Positions 11,632 through 23,326 of a DNA stretch of 64,000 nt are shown here, in pieces. The notes under the pieces were generated by a model. It was not told the origin of the DNA. It did no database searches and saw only the letters and a program-made list of their open reading frames with translations. A program made the translations under genes and the position numbers. This DNA comes from Ryuthela nishihirai (Eukaryota; Arthropoda; Arachnida; Araneae; Heptathelidae). The DNA lies in the NCBI GenBank assembly GCA_038380435.1, contig JAWZYU010000001.1, forward strand, positions 13,186,001 through 13,250,000, read 5' to 3'. Every line of letters starts with the position of its first letter. Within the stretch, counting starts at the first letter, position 1.

Positions 11632-13170
11632 TCCGAAAAAGCCTGTTTAAAATGGTCCCATATTTCCTCAACTTCAGTAGAAAGCAAACCATGACTGTCA
11701 TAATCACTAAGTAACCTATCATGTTAAGCTTTAGCTCTAACTGGGTCTTGCAGAGCTTCAGTATCATAGGTAAATTTTTTAACCCTAGCACAACACTTTT
11801 TAAGTTTAAGTTGCAAGACACTTTTAACAAGGTAATGGTCAGATCTAATTTCAGCTCCCCTATATGACCTGGTATTACTAACAGAACTAGCCCATTTGCT
11901 GTTAATTAATATATAATCAATCATATTCTTATGCAGCCCATCGGGTGAAACCCACGTGTACCTATGTATGTCGCGGTGTTTGTAATAAGTGTTAGTTATT
12001 CTGAATCCATTGAGTTTACTTACCTGTAGGAGACGCTGCCCATTGCCATTGCACCTACCAATACCAAAAGGGCCTATCACCCCTCCCCAAAGGTCAGAGT
12101 CAGTACGAACTTTGGCATTGAAGTCACCTAGAACAAGGGTAATAACTCCTTTCTTGACAGAATTCAAAACATCCTTAAGTTGTCCGTAAAACCTATCCTT
12201 CTGATCTTCATCGGCATCCTCAGTGGGGGCATAACAGCAGATAACATTCAAATCTTTAATGCTTGTCTGAAATTCTCCTGTAAGAAACCTTTCATTAATG
12301 CACTCATATTCTAGAAGAGCATCACTAGCGTGTCTGCTGAGAAGCAGACCCACGCCTTGGTGATGCTTATTGTCGTCCCTCCCCGAAAAGAGAACTTTAA
12401 GGTTAGTTTTAAGAATCTGACCATTATCTGTCCATCTGGTCTCTTGCAAGCCGAGAATATCTAAATTATAACTGTGGAATTCTTGTGTGAGGACATCAAG
12501 AGAAAAATCTCTGTGCACAGTCCTCACATTCCAACTACCTATGGAGAGAAAATGGTTAGTGGGATGTTTAAAGAAACTATGTTTATTGAGAGAGGGAATG
12601 GCGACAATATCAAACAGCCCCCTAATCGCAGACATGGAGCAAAGACCCGTTCCCTCACCACTAAAGGCTGAAGCCATCTACACTGGAAGACTTCCTCCAA
12701 TGTAGAATCTGACGATGCCAATAGAAGCAAAGAGTTCAGGTGCCTGCGATGACCTCTGCTCAGGATTATCCACCAGCTGATAAACATATCCTTTGAATCT
12801 ATTCACTTGGGGCTGTCAACCCACAAACAAACAGAAAACACAGCGGAAGATATTCCCTCCACAGAAGCCCACCAGTGCATCAAAATCAGGATCCATAAAC
12901 AAGCTCAGAGCCATACTTCTATTCAGGTTGGTATATATGGTCAGCACTAGGACCCTGTGTGGTTGACCACTCCTCAGCAGGGTAGAAAAAAGAAGAAAAG
13001 TAGCCATAGTTGTCGAGATCAGTAGGCCACACTAATCGGGCAGCCCACGTCTTCCGTTCACTTCCGCAAGAGAGTATCTCTTTCGAAAGGTACTAACGGT
13101 CTGCACCACGAGAAGGCAGGGTCGGACATTAGGTGCTAGGCCTGGCCGGTTCTATGTGATGATGCATAGA
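11632..13170 (-). pseudogene. LINE-A copy: 5' UTR and endonuclease, 3'-truncated
   Basis: Read from 13170 leftwards: a 5' untranslated region shared with the other copies, then an open frame from 12677 to 11724 (317 residues) encoding an apurinic-type endonuclease. Visible motifs are GSWNVRTV, ILGLQETRW, GVGLLLSRH, VICCYAPTEDADED, VLGDFNAK, WVSPDGLHKNMIDYILIN and SDHYLV, which cover the catalytic Asn, Glu, Asp and His positions of the EEP family. The domain resembles the RTE-type nuclease also found in craniofacial development protein 2 of ruminants. The copy stops near 11632, so RT is absent. It lost the 3' end and not the 5' end, unusual for a LINE. Confidence 0.88.
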
Positions 13171-14400
13171 CTTCCAACTGACCATTTGACTTCCAATTTT
13201 GCCAACTAGCCATAATTTCACAGAAATAATCCCAATATTTACGTCTCGTCTGAATTCTAGCATGAATTTTTACAACTCTTGTTGATTTGGCCAACTCTCC
13301 TTAATTTCACAAAACCAATCCCAATCTTTATACGTCTCCTAAATTTGGCAAGTCACTTCAAATTACCAGCTGGGTCAGCGTTGAGATTTATCTCCGCACA
13401 ATTCCCCGCCCTGTCCATGGTCAGTAGGGGACACCGATGGGCTTGAAAAGGCCGCTGTACGTCGGATGGGACGTTAAGCCGTGGTTCCGTGTGCGGGTGA
13501 GCCATACCCTCTGCACGTTAAAGAACACATTGGATGGCCTTGACGGGAGGCTACCATCTGTCTCCTAACAGCTGTTCCAGTAGGTCCCCTCCCCCAACCT
13601 TCTCTGAGCCTTCGGGGTCCTTGTGACATGGTCATTTAGCTCATTGTGTGCATAAAAGTGCCGCTCAGAGGTAAAACAACCCAACCAACTTCATATTTTT
13701 CAAACTCCCCAAGATTTTGCCAAGTTTTCACGATTTGGTCAACTCTCCTTAATTTCACAAAGCAAATCCCAATTTTCACAACTCGCCTATATTTTACCAA
13801 GTGGCTTCGAATTTTGCCAACTCCCCTAGATTTTGCCATGTTTCCTCAATTTGCCAATTCGCCACAATTTTGCAGAAAAAAAATCCCAGAGTTTACATCA
13901 ACTTGATTTTTGCAAAGTCATTCTGAATTTTGCAAACTCTCCTAGATGTTGCGAAGTTGCCTCGATTTTGCCAATACGCCATAATTTTACATAAAAAAGA
14001 TTGTAATTTTTACATCTCACCTGAATTTTGCCAACCCCCACAATTTTATCAAGTCACTCCGAATTTTGTCAGTTCCCAAGATTTTGTCAAGTCACCCCGA
14101 ATTTTGCCAACTCCCCAAGATTTTGCCAACTTGTCCCTATTTTGCCATCTCACTTGTATTTTATTAAGTGGCTTCGAATTTCGCCAACTGCTCTAGATTT
14201 TGCCGTCTCGCCACTTTCCAAACCGCCCTAGATTTGTCAAGTTGCCTCGATTTTGACAACTCCCTCAATTTTACCAAAAAAAAAAGATTACAAATTTTCA
14301 CAACTCACCTAGATTTTATTAAGTCACTTCGAATTTTGCCATCACAGAGTTACTTTGGAGGGGAGCCTCCCCATCATCCCCCCCCGTAACTACGCCCCTT
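13171..14400 (-). repeat. 39-bp minisatellite array, copy 2 (split by a SINE)
   Basis: The same unit as at 9495-10112 in reverse orientation ('gattttgccaagtcactccg' and similar). It is divided into 13171-13365 and 13687-14345 by a SINE. The GC-rich edge (gggagcctccccatcatccc then gtaactacgcccc) sits at 14355-14400, on the same relative side as in copy 1. Its left end touches the 5' end of LINE-A at 13170. Confidence 0.85.
13366..13686 (+). mobile_element. SINE family 1, headless copy inside minisatellite
   Basis: Starts at 'ccagctgggtcagcgttgag', that is after the tRNA-like promoter head, and runs through the conserved body (ggacaccgatgggcttg, gggacgttaagccgtgg, cacgttaaagaacacattgg, cttctctgagccttcggggt) to the 3' end 'gtaaaacaacccaacc'. 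Flanks cacttcaaatt and aacttcatatt suggest an imperfect target duplication. Confidence 0.85.
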
Positions 14401-14581
14401 AGCCCCACTCAACCCTCCTAGGCGCCAATTTACGCAGAAACTCGTGAAGGTATATTGATCATTATACACAGAGAATTTGGAAGAAAAAAGACGTAGAATT
14501 AAATCTTTGTTATGTGGACGGCTATTATTACATACTGATAATTGTGCTAAGTAATGTGAATACTAATTTTATATTTAAATA
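14401..14581. other. Short spacer, nothing recognised
   Basis: AT-rich sequence between the minisatellite edge and the Tigger terminal repeat. Confidence 0.4.
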
Positions 14582-16605
14582 CAGTAATACCCCGAAGTTA
14601 CGCGATAGGTGGGTCCGACGAAAATCGCTTAAGTCGAATTCGCGTAAGTCGGGGTACAACTTTGCATATAAATACATATAAATTTTGTTTAATTGGGACC
14701 AAGGACTAAAAAAACACTAGTTTAGAAGAAAAGTATTTAATAAAATTGCAGTTCTTTATACATTTAATACAAAATATTAAAAAAGTTATTTTGATGTCGA
14801 TGGCTTCATGATATCTAACAAATTCGTCTGACTACACAATGCCTTCTTTTTTTCACGCAGAATTTCTTCGTAGCAAGCCAATAATTTTTTTATTCCTTGC
14901 TTTCTAGCTATAACGCGTTCTTCGTTGGAGCCTATGTTTTCTAAAATTTTTAAGCCCTTTTCAATTGAGCTGAGACCTTCTGTCAAGCTTGCAATTGTGA
15001 TGTGCTTTTCTGGTGGAACTGTGTCTGAAGTGTCGGATACTTCAGTGACGTTTTGCTCACGCATCTCTACGAGCTCATCGATTGTCAGCTCCTGACTATG
15101 TGAATCCAACAGCTCGTTGACATCATCACCATTGACTTCCTTCCAAATCTAATTGCCTGGCAAGATTAACAACTTCTTCTATCACATGAGCGACATGATC
15201 AGTTTCTGGCGTTGTTTCCGTCTCGTGTTTAAAAAAAAATGGACAAAGTTTCTTCCAGACACCATTCAATGTTTTTTTGGGAAATTTCATCCCAAGTTTT
15301 TCCAATGATTTTTACGGCATCTAAAACATTGAATTGTTTCCAAAAGTCTTTAACAGGTATTTCACTGTTTTGCCTCATAGCTTCATTCAGATGTGCAAAC
15401 GAACGCTATCGTGCAGTAAGCCTTGAATGTTTTGATGACTCCCTGGTCCATCGGTTGAAGCAAGCTGGTTGTGTTTGGAGGCAAAAACACAACTTTCACA
15501 CGTGGGTCGAAATCAATTAGGGTGACAGGAGGGTGACCGGGTGCATTGTCAATAAGAAGCATCACTTTAAATGGAATCTGTTTAGACTTGCAATAACGTT
15601 CGACTTCGGGTATGAAATGGTGACCAAACCAGTCCTCAGAAACGAAAGCTGTCACCCAAGCTTTATGATTTGACTTCCAAATCGCTGTTAAGCTAATTTT
15701 AGATATATTGTTTAAGGCTCTTGGGTTTTCGGAGCGATAAATTAAGAGGGGGTTTTAACTTGCAGTCACCAGCTGCATTCCCGGCAACCATCACTGTCAA
15801 TTGGTCTTTAGAAACCTTAAAGCCTGGAAAGTTTTTTTCTTTTAGGTATCTTCTTCCAGAACAGGCCAGTCTCATACACGTTAAATACAGTTTCACTGCT
15901 ATAGTCACCTTCTTCTATCATAGCCATGAGTGTCTCCGGAAAAGAAGACGCAGCTTCTTTATCGGCACTTGCCGCCTCTCCACACTCCGCGATGCTGTGC
16001 CAATTAGAGAGAGTTTTAAATCGGTTGAACCAACCGTTACTAGCTACAAAGTTTTCATCTTCGCCCGCCTCCCCAGCTTCTTCTTTCAACCTCTCAAAAA
16101 TCAGCTTAGCTTGATAGCACACAGTGTTCTGATCGACTGGACAATTCTTCACTTTTACTTGATTATCATACCATAATTTCAGCATTGTTTCCATCTCAGC
16201 AATAATACCATGACGTTTACGAATTATGCTTGAGTTCAAGGATTGAGCATTTTTCACCGCATCGAGAATTCTTTCATTATCTTTTATGATTGTTCTTACT
16301 GTGGATTCCGGTAGCTCAAACTTCATTGCCGATTCACAAATTTTCATTCTGCTATCAAAATCTTTGATAATGTTAAGTTTACATTCCAAAGATATCGTTT
16401 TCCATTTCTTACTAGGTGAAGGGAGAATCAGATTTACTTCGTTTGGACGCCATGGTATTTTTAAGGGTTTAGAAAACTTATAACAAAACAATCTTAACTT
16501 TCGTCGATCGTAAAATCGTAATCGTGCACGTAGAGTTCGCGCGAAACGCGCCCAATTCGTATCACAGCAAGAGAAACACTGAACACAGAGGGCGGGCATT
16601 CCCAC
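14582..16605 (-). pseudogene. Tigger/pogo-like DNA transposon (copy 2), nearly whole transposase
   Basis: A TA and the terminal sequence cagtaataccccgaagttac mark the left end at 14582. The transposase is read right to left. The original start is probably the ATG at about 16452, now one base out of frame with the helix-turn-helix (KTISLECKLNIIKDFDSR). The CENP-B-type segment follows (VASNGWFNRFKT). The DDE domain reads NVYETGLFWKK, where the family has NVDETG, so the first catalytic Asp is Tyr. The second Asp (LLIDNAPGHP) and third (LLQPMDQGVIKTFK) are kept at 15383-15655. The C-terminal part spans 14786-15109. Frameshifts lie near 15817 and 15680. No right terminal repeat was found before the Gypsy-like sequence at 16772. 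Confidence 0.88.
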
Positions 16606-16771
16606 TGTATCTTTTCATTGGGGGATCATATCTCCTCTCATTCACCTTCGATTCATGGTTTGTCATTTCTTGCGCTCCGCCTTTCCACCTGGTTCCACCA
16701 ACTCCTGACTCCCGACGGCTATCTAAATGCAGCTCAACTGACGACCCGACGGCTATCTAAATGCAGCTCAA
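16606..16771. repeat. Short tandem duplication next to gag
   Basis: The 27-bp word starting 'cccgacggctatctaaatgc' occurs at 16711 and 16745, a 34-bp period, just downstream of the gag remnant. Confidence 0.7.
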
Positions 16772-17736
16772 TTATGGAGGCTTCATCCTTCCATCAGCTT
16801 CTCTCTGCAATACAAATTGTCTCGTAGCTGCTGGTACTTCCCGTTTGATCTTATCAGACACCATGAGATTCTTACACTCCTCCAGATCTTTAATTTTTCT
16901 ACTGTCCAAGTAATGAGAAAGCACAGCAGAAATTCTAGCCGAAAATTCCGTCCAGCTTTCGCTATCCACATTTTTTGCTTCTTCGAAACGCCGGTGATAC
17001 TATGTGGCTGTCAATCGACACTGACGTAAAATTATCTTTTTCAGCTGCTCATAATCTCCTGCCTCTGCTGGCGGTAGCTAAGCAATAACCGGCCGCAATT
17101 TCTCGGCTAATAGTGGTGCTAACAGTTCTCCTCTTATGGAGGCAGGGAAATAATGAGTCTCATAAACTGCTTCCACTTGCTGGAAAAACAAAAGCATCTC
17201 GCCAACCTATTGTGGAGCGTTGCCTAATGTACGCTTTAGTAGTCGCACCTACGCAGCCTATCCAATTCCCGAATTTTGGGGTCGGCTCCTTCCATAGCCA
17301 AGGCTGTCATATCGTCGTCCGAGGCTGAGCTGTGTCTCCTGAGCCTCAATTTTGCTAGCTCCAATTCATGAGCTCGGTCTAATTCTTCTTTCCTAATCTT
17401 ATCATTCCTTTCTTGCTCCCTAATTCTATCCTCTCTCTCTTCCCTCCTAAGCAGCATCTCCATCTGCTTCATATGATACCCATTCATCTCCCCAGACGTA
17501 CTCACTCTCACAGACTGCGCTCTCGATGCAGGTAGGCGAGTCGCAAAAGTCGCATCATCCCCGTCTTCACTCCAAGGGCAATCTTCCTCCTCTCCGTTAG
17601 CATTCACTTCCCCCTCCATGTCTGTGTCAGGTAATGGAGTCGAGTGTTGTGTGTCCTTTTCCGTGTTTGCATCGTCGCTGGTCTCATCCAGCATTTTCAT
17701 TGCCCTCCTCGTATAATACATAATACACAATAGCAC
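16772..17736 (-). pseudogene. Ty3/Gypsy-like gag remnant
   Basis: Read leftwards from 17736: a polar N-terminal part with an acidic stretch and a long charged helix rich in Glu and Arg (likely coiled coil, 17236-17470). After a break come capsid-like segments: 'GDYEQLKK' near 17050, WTEFSARISAVLSHYLDSR and LEECKNLMVSDKIKREVP in 16780-16970. This layout is typical of gag polyproteins of Ty3/Gypsy elements in arthropods (family knowledge). At least two frame breaks are visible. No protease or RT follows here because a Tigger lies beyond. No LTR or primer binding site was confirmed in 17740-18090. Confidence 0.7.
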
Positions 17737-18093
17737 TGAGAGAAAATCAAAACAGGCAATAAAACTAAGCTTAACTAGTCTCGCCCAAACTTTCGACCGA
17801 GGTGATGTTCTGCAACAGTTGCCGCTGATCGCTGTCGTCTATCCAAGTTGTTTTCCGGTCCAAGGCGAGGTAACGATTCTTGCAGAATGAACTGTTCAAT
17901 TTGCCGAAAGCCTCTTAGTTCCGGTCCCATTTTTCCCCCCTACTATAATTTAGGGAAGAATTGCCGGTTGGTGTCTCCCTTCGACTATATGCTCACTCAT
18001 AGTAGAATTATTTTATGATTACAGCTCTCACTGCAACAGTTATCTGCCGGATGGTTTAGTGAAAAGCTCTGACGCCACGTCAAGGCACCATCC

Positions 18094-18300
18094 ATGTCAG
18101 AGTGTTTTGCTCTAACCCAGGAGAAAACCCCTCCACACATAGGCAGCTAATGTGGAAGGAAAAAGAGGGAAAAGGCTCCATTAAATGTCCTTACTGTTAT
18201 GTCAGAGTGTTTTGCTCTAACCCAGGAGAAAACCCCTCGACACATAGGAGCTAATGTGGAAGGAAAAAGAGGGAGAAGGCTCCATTAAATGTCGTTATTG
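18094..18300. repeat. Tandem duplication of about 105 bp
   Basis: Units start at 18094 and 18199 with 'atgtcagagtgttttgctct' and continue almost identically through 'ggctccattaaatgtc'. The high identity implies a recent duplication. It lies upstream of the gag remnant on its strand and might be part of a leader or LTR; this is unproven. Confidence 0.8.
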
Positions 18301-18714
18301 ATTGATGACACTAAGCCGACAGCGAAACTGTTCCTTCATAGAGAGGAATGCCTCGGCGACTCGGGACACCCTGTAGAAAAAAAAAGATTATTTCCATGAG
18401 GTATAACATTTCCCCCTACGTTTTAAAGCTATTTAAAAACAATTTGCAAAATGCTTGAAATATACGTAAAGAGGTGTAACAATTTTTTCCTCTATTACCA
18501 TTATTAGCATTCTCCAAAGGGGGGGGGGTCCTCTTACCCCCCACCCGCCCACTTGATGCGGCCCTGAGTGAGTATAATTATTTTTATTTAACGTTGCAAT
18601 TTTTTTTAATCATTACGGTATGCCAATCGTCAAATTAAAAGTCTGAATTTACTGAATGTACAAAAGAGATTGCAAATTCGTATTGAGAAAAGTGTTGAAC
18701 AATAAATAAATTAT

Positions 18715-18895
18715 CTCTGAATCAGCTGCTTGCCACAAAGATCTACAAAAGGTTAGCAGATTAATAACCATAGCGAAGACTTATGAACTGAAGGACAACA
18801 CAAGAAAGGAAATATCCATTCCTTATACGGGGCTTGAGAAGAGGATCATTTTTATTAGTAGACGAGCACACTATGTAGTTGACCACCAGGACAGT
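18715..18895 (-). mobile_element. SINE family 2, diverged copy
   Basis: 'gaatcagctgcttgccacaa', then a body like that of the 161-367 copy. The head region is badly eroded (cggggcttgagaagaggatc). Confidence 0.6.
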
Positions 18896-19215
18896 TGAAA
18901 ATATTGCTAATACTTTTTATCTTTGTCTTTCATTAATTAACTGATATTGGTGATCGTTTTACTAAACTGTACTATTTGAAATACTGCATTTAAATCCAAC
19001 ATTAGTTCTCCTTGATACAAAATATTTGTGAATGCTCTTTTAATAATGGGCACCATACTCTTGGCCTTTGTGATGAACACTACACAGCTTATTGAAGTTA
19101 GAGGGCTCCCAGTCTCTCATTGGTCGCATGAATCCAACTTGGCAAAACTTCTGGATATTTTAATGAAAGCATATAAAAATGAAATGAAAGCGAATGACAT
19201 TTCTGTTATTTACGC

Positions 19216-20082
19216 CGAAGGGTGAAAACATTATGAACACCTGCCAAATATGATGTTGGTCCTCCACGTGCCGCAAAAACAGCTCTTACCCGGCGAGGCA
19301 TGGACGCTACAAGATTTCTAAAGGTGTCTTGTGGTATCTGATACCAACACATTACCAGCAAATCCTTTAACTCTTGGGAGTTACGTGGTTGCGCCGCCGC
19401 AGATCGGATATGCTGTTCCAACACAAAACCACAGATGCTCGATTGGATTGGTGTCTGGGGAATTTGGAGGTCAGGGCAATACCTGGAAGTCTTCCTCATG
19501 TTCCGCAAACCATTTTCAAACAATCCGGACAGTGTGGCATGGCGCATTATCTGTTGAAAGAAGGCACTACTAGAAGGGTATATTGTTGCCATGAAAGGAT
19601 TACCTGGACAGCAATGTCATTTAGGTAGGTGGTAGATATCATAGTTTCCTGCACATGAATGACTGGAACTAGGGTTTCCCGGCAAAACATTGCCCAAAAC
19701 ATTACACTTCCTCCACAGGCTTGTTTTCGTCCCACGGTGCATCCTGGTGCCAACACTTCCCCGGGTAAACGATGCACACGTACAGTCGCTCAAAAAAATT
19801 TTCGAACACTATGGTTGATTATAGTGAGTGATCTGGCAACCTTCGTGTACAGAAGGTTGCCAGATCACTTACTCCTAAAATAATTGTTGCCAGATATTTT
19901 TTCTGAATTCTGTAATCAACCATAGTGTTCGGATATTTTTGAGCGACTGTATCAGCCGTCCATATGGTGCAACAGAAAACGAAATTCATCGAATCATATG
20001 ACCTTCTTCCAATCATTCGAGGTCGAGTTTTGATATCGCGTGCCAATTGAACTATTGCTTCTATGGACATCGCGAAACCTAC
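19216..20082 (-). pseudogene. Tc1-like transposase remnant (family Tc1-A)
   Basis: Read from 20082 leftwards: IVQLARDIKTRPRMIGRRSYDSMNF is the end of the N-terminal/early catalytic part. It is interrupted by a MITE (19783-19949) and continues as GGSVMFWAMF and then PDLQIPQTPI (a diverged SPDLNPIE region). The C-terminus is WYQIPQDTFRNLVASMPRR and ARGGPTSY, classic for Tc1-like proteins. The terminus near 19216 reads tacgccgaag as in the second copy at 52661. The N-terminal half is replaced by a LINE-A fragment beginning near 20083. Frameshifts make it inactive. Confidence 0.85.
19783..19949. mobile_element. MITE family C (cagtcgctcaaaa TIRs), complete copy
   Basis: 167 bp flanked by TA on both sides (19781-19782 and 19950-19951). 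TIRs begin cagtcgctcaaaaa and carry 'cgaacactatggttgatta'. An inner palindrome (gtgatctggcaacctt and its complement) spans about 19832-19880. It sits inside the Tc1-A reading frame. Related termini occur at 42223, 52793 and 53018. Confidence 0.92.
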
Positions 20083-20340
20083 ATTGGTGGAAGTCTTCCA
20101 GTGTAAATGGCTTTAGCCTTTAGTAGCAGCGGAACAGGTCTTTGCCCCATTCTTGCGATTAGGGGGCTGTTTGATATTGTAGACATTTCCTCTCTCAATA
20201 GACATAATTTCTTTAAACATACCACCAACCATTTTGTCTCCGTAGGTAGTTGGAATGTGCACAAAGATTAATCTCTTGATGTCCTCACACAAGAAAATCA
20301 GATGACAGATAAAGGTCAGATTCTTAAACGTCACCGTATC
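20083..20340 (+). pseudogene. LINE-A fragment, start of the endonuclease ORF
   Basis: Matches the beginning of the LINE-A frame: 'ggaagtcttccagtgtaaatgg', then codons for IRGLFDIV and SVGSWNV, ending with the stretch corresponding to 'ILKR'. It is an internal piece without either element end. Confidence 0.75.
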
Positions 20341-21933
20341 AAATGAAGATGCTGCCAAAGGAGGATAGTCGATATTTCATGTATGCATAGCTTTATATAT
20401 AAACTGATTCCTATTTGTTTAACTTATTGTATGGTCAACCTCTATTAGCGTTTTCATGTTGTATAAATGAAAAACAAAATTTGCGTTTCTCTTTTTAATC
20501 TTTTTCTGGCATGTTCATCGTTGTTCCCCTAACTCTTCATGGTTTTCTATTGCACCTTAGTGTTGCCAAATGCGATACTTTCAGGAACGTAACCTCCACA
20601 GTTGGCGAGAGATTACTGTAGCATGCCGCTTTCTTAACTCGCATCAAATGTTATTTCGAACAAAGTATCCTCTCCTTATATGTATGTATCTATTACGTTT
20701 CACTTTCATATACCCTTTTCTATATTCTATAATGCTGCATCAGGCCTTCAAACATTTTGGGAGGAGAGCAGCGAGGTGTCCAAAGACGGACTTGGCGAGC
20801 ATCAATAATTCCCAAAGACCAGCTTCATCGAAATAACATTTTTGCATTTGAACAGTTTATATCAATGGCTTTCAACTATGGGATATCGCAATATTTCAAC
20901 TGAAGAAAATTCTTCTAGGTAGGTGCTTTTAATCTCTCATTATTAAAAAAGCGAAATGTAAACTTCCTTGTTGCAGCAAATATAAAAAAATCGATTGTTT
21001 TTGCATTGGTTTTAACAAATACTTCACTGTGTTTAAAGCCAAATATAGCGCTATGAAAATAAGGATTTCACTTTGACTACAAAAAAGGAAATCCCGATTT
21101 CTCGTGTATGGGAATGAACTACGATAACATAAATACAGTTCATTAAATTCTACCCATTACAAGGGGAAAAAATCTTATAGAATTTAAAAATACAATGTAA
21201 AACACCTGTGTAAAATCTAATTGCGATGCGATAAATATGCAATTTCAGTTACTTTAAAAGATTAAATCACTATTTAGGAAAATAACGATTTTAACTACAA
21301 AACAAATATGTTAAAATACCTTTTATAGTGGTTATCCCTGCCTGTAGTGTCTTCATCTGCCATTCTCATTGGCAGAGGCAGCAGAGGCTGCAGAATGTGC
21401 CTCCTATCCAATTGGCCAAACGGCTTTTCCAAGATTTTTTCGGTTTAAAGCTACGCCGTTTGACCCCTCGCCTTTTGGCGGGTTCTTCTGCCATTATGGT
21501 GTCTGGAAAAAAGAGGAAAATGCAACTTTACGATGTTTATTGGTTGCGAAATATGAATAAGAAATATCTATATTTGAAATTTAGGAATTCAATAAGAATG
21601 GGACGATTTGTTAAGTGTTCTACGGCGCATCTTCAATTGCTCTCTTACAATTTTCGTCTGAAACAGCTCATTCTGCATAAAAGTCATATGAAGAATTAAA
21701 GATGACATGAGTCAATGGGCAAGGGGACGACTGTCAACTGAGACGTTCGTCGTAGGTTAACCGCCAAACTTTTTTTCTTTCCTCATAAAAGGTAAGTCCA
21801 CATACAGTTTTCTCTTATAGTACCTAAGAACAGCGTAAATGTTTAGTCCTTAAACTTTCTTCCTTCCCCCCCCCCCTCCTCACAAAAACAGGGAGAGCTG
21901 TTCCTCCTAAACGTCCACCAAATTCTGCATATC
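20341..21933. other. Mostly AT-rich DNA, one GC-richer patch
   Basis: 20341-21320 shows nothing recognisable. 21330-21700 is richer in GC and holds overlapping open frames on the plus strand (for example 21328-21699) with no known domain; I cannot tell whether any is real. Confidence 0.35.
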
Positions 21934-23326
21934 CACTGGCGGAAATTGAAAAATGAACACCCAGAAGGTATTTCTTTAGGAACGTCATAATATAATACTT
22001 TAATAGTTAAGGGCAGCAGAAACAGTGAGCCAGGATTGAAAGTCATTTGATGAAGTAATGACGTCACTAAGGGCGACAACATGCAAATGTCGGCAGCGCG
22101 TATTTAAGGACTAGGATGTGAAGAAAGAAGTTATTCGTCTTGTGTCATGTTGTTCAGTGCTCTTTGAAGAAGCTACCATGCCTGGACGATGCAGACGCAC
22201 AACGTTTGTTCATTAGCGCAGTTTGAGCGAGGTCATATAGTGGGTCTTAGGGAAGCAGGTTGGTCTTTTCGTGAAATTGCACACCGCGTTGGACGAGGGG
22301 TATCAGAAGTGGTATGATGGTGGCGTCGATGGTCAGACGAGCATTCGCACCCTCGCAGACGTGGTTCCGGGCAACGCAGAGTTATGAACGCACGAGAGGA
22401 TTGGTGCATCAGGAGGGAGGCTGTGGCAGAGCGGACGCCTACGGCATCACAAATTCGATCCTCTGTCCTACCAAGAGTGTCTACAAGAATGATACGCAAT
22501 CGTCTTTTGGAAGCAGGACTACGGGTACGTGTGCCGCTGGCATGGTTACCACTCGTCAGTGTGGAGCACGTTGGCAGTGGTGTTAAGAACGAGGTCACTG
22601 GAAGGAAGAATGGCAGTCTGTGGTCTTCAGTGATGAAAGCCGATTCAGCTTAGGAGCTGTGATGGTGGTTTACGCATCCGAAGGCGACAAGGTGAGCGGC
22701 TTCTTCCATCGTGCATCCACAGCGACGCACAGGGCCGATGCCGGGCATCTTGATATAGAGAGCGATTAGTTATCATTCTCATACGTGGCTGGTGTTTGTA
22801 CAGGGTACACTGAGTAGCATTACGTACATCAGCGACATTGTACAACCGGTCGTCTTGCCATATTTCAGTGTAATCTCAAATGCGATATTCCAGCAGGATA
22901 ACGCCCACCCTCACTCCGTCCCACCAACTCCCTTGGCCAGCACACTCTCCAGACTTGTCTCCAATCGAGCATGTCTGGGACTGGATCGGACAAAGACTCT
23001 TCCGCTGACCGCGGCAGGCAACGACCATCGCTGAATTGCGCGTCAAAGTTGAAAGGGCATGGAATGGTATCCCCCAGCGTGATATCCAGCATTTGCACGC
23101 CAGATTGCATGCCAGATTGGAAGCTTGTATTGCTGCTCGAGGAGGTTCAACACCTTATTAAAATGTGCCTTCTGCAAAATGTAATACTCGTGAAAAGGTA
23201 AAATAAACATTGAATCACTTCACACGTATGATCACTATCCTTTCTCAACAAGTTGTTTCTACTAAATGAATCTCATAGATTACGCTTCAATTGTTTATGG
23301 TGTTCTTTTTTCAATTTCCGCCAGTG
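21934..23326 (+). pseudogene. Tc1-like transposon with both terminal repeats
   Basis: TIRs cactggcggaaattgaaaaa start at 21934 and, in complement, end at 23326 (followed by TA). Inside, the plus strand encodes broken pieces of a Tc1-like transposase: QFERGHIVGLREAGWSFREI at about 22219-22280 (helix-turn-helix), REDWCIRREAVAERTPTASQI near 22390, then WPAHSP-like and SPIEHVWDWIGQ-like sequence near 22935-23000, and a C-terminus near 23060-23160. Several frameshifts and stops are present. Its length of about 1.4 kb is normal for the group, so it is a full-length but decayed copy. Confidence 0.85.

Noticed and set aside
12474..12705. Plus-strand frames opposite the LINE-A start, also seen at 55896-56136
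   Set aside because: Antisense to the conserved LINE-A ORF start; they recur only because the LINE is repeated.
17740..18093. LTR and primer binding site for the Gypsy-like element
   Set aside because: No second LTR copy, TG..CA ends or convincing tRNA-complementary site could be located.
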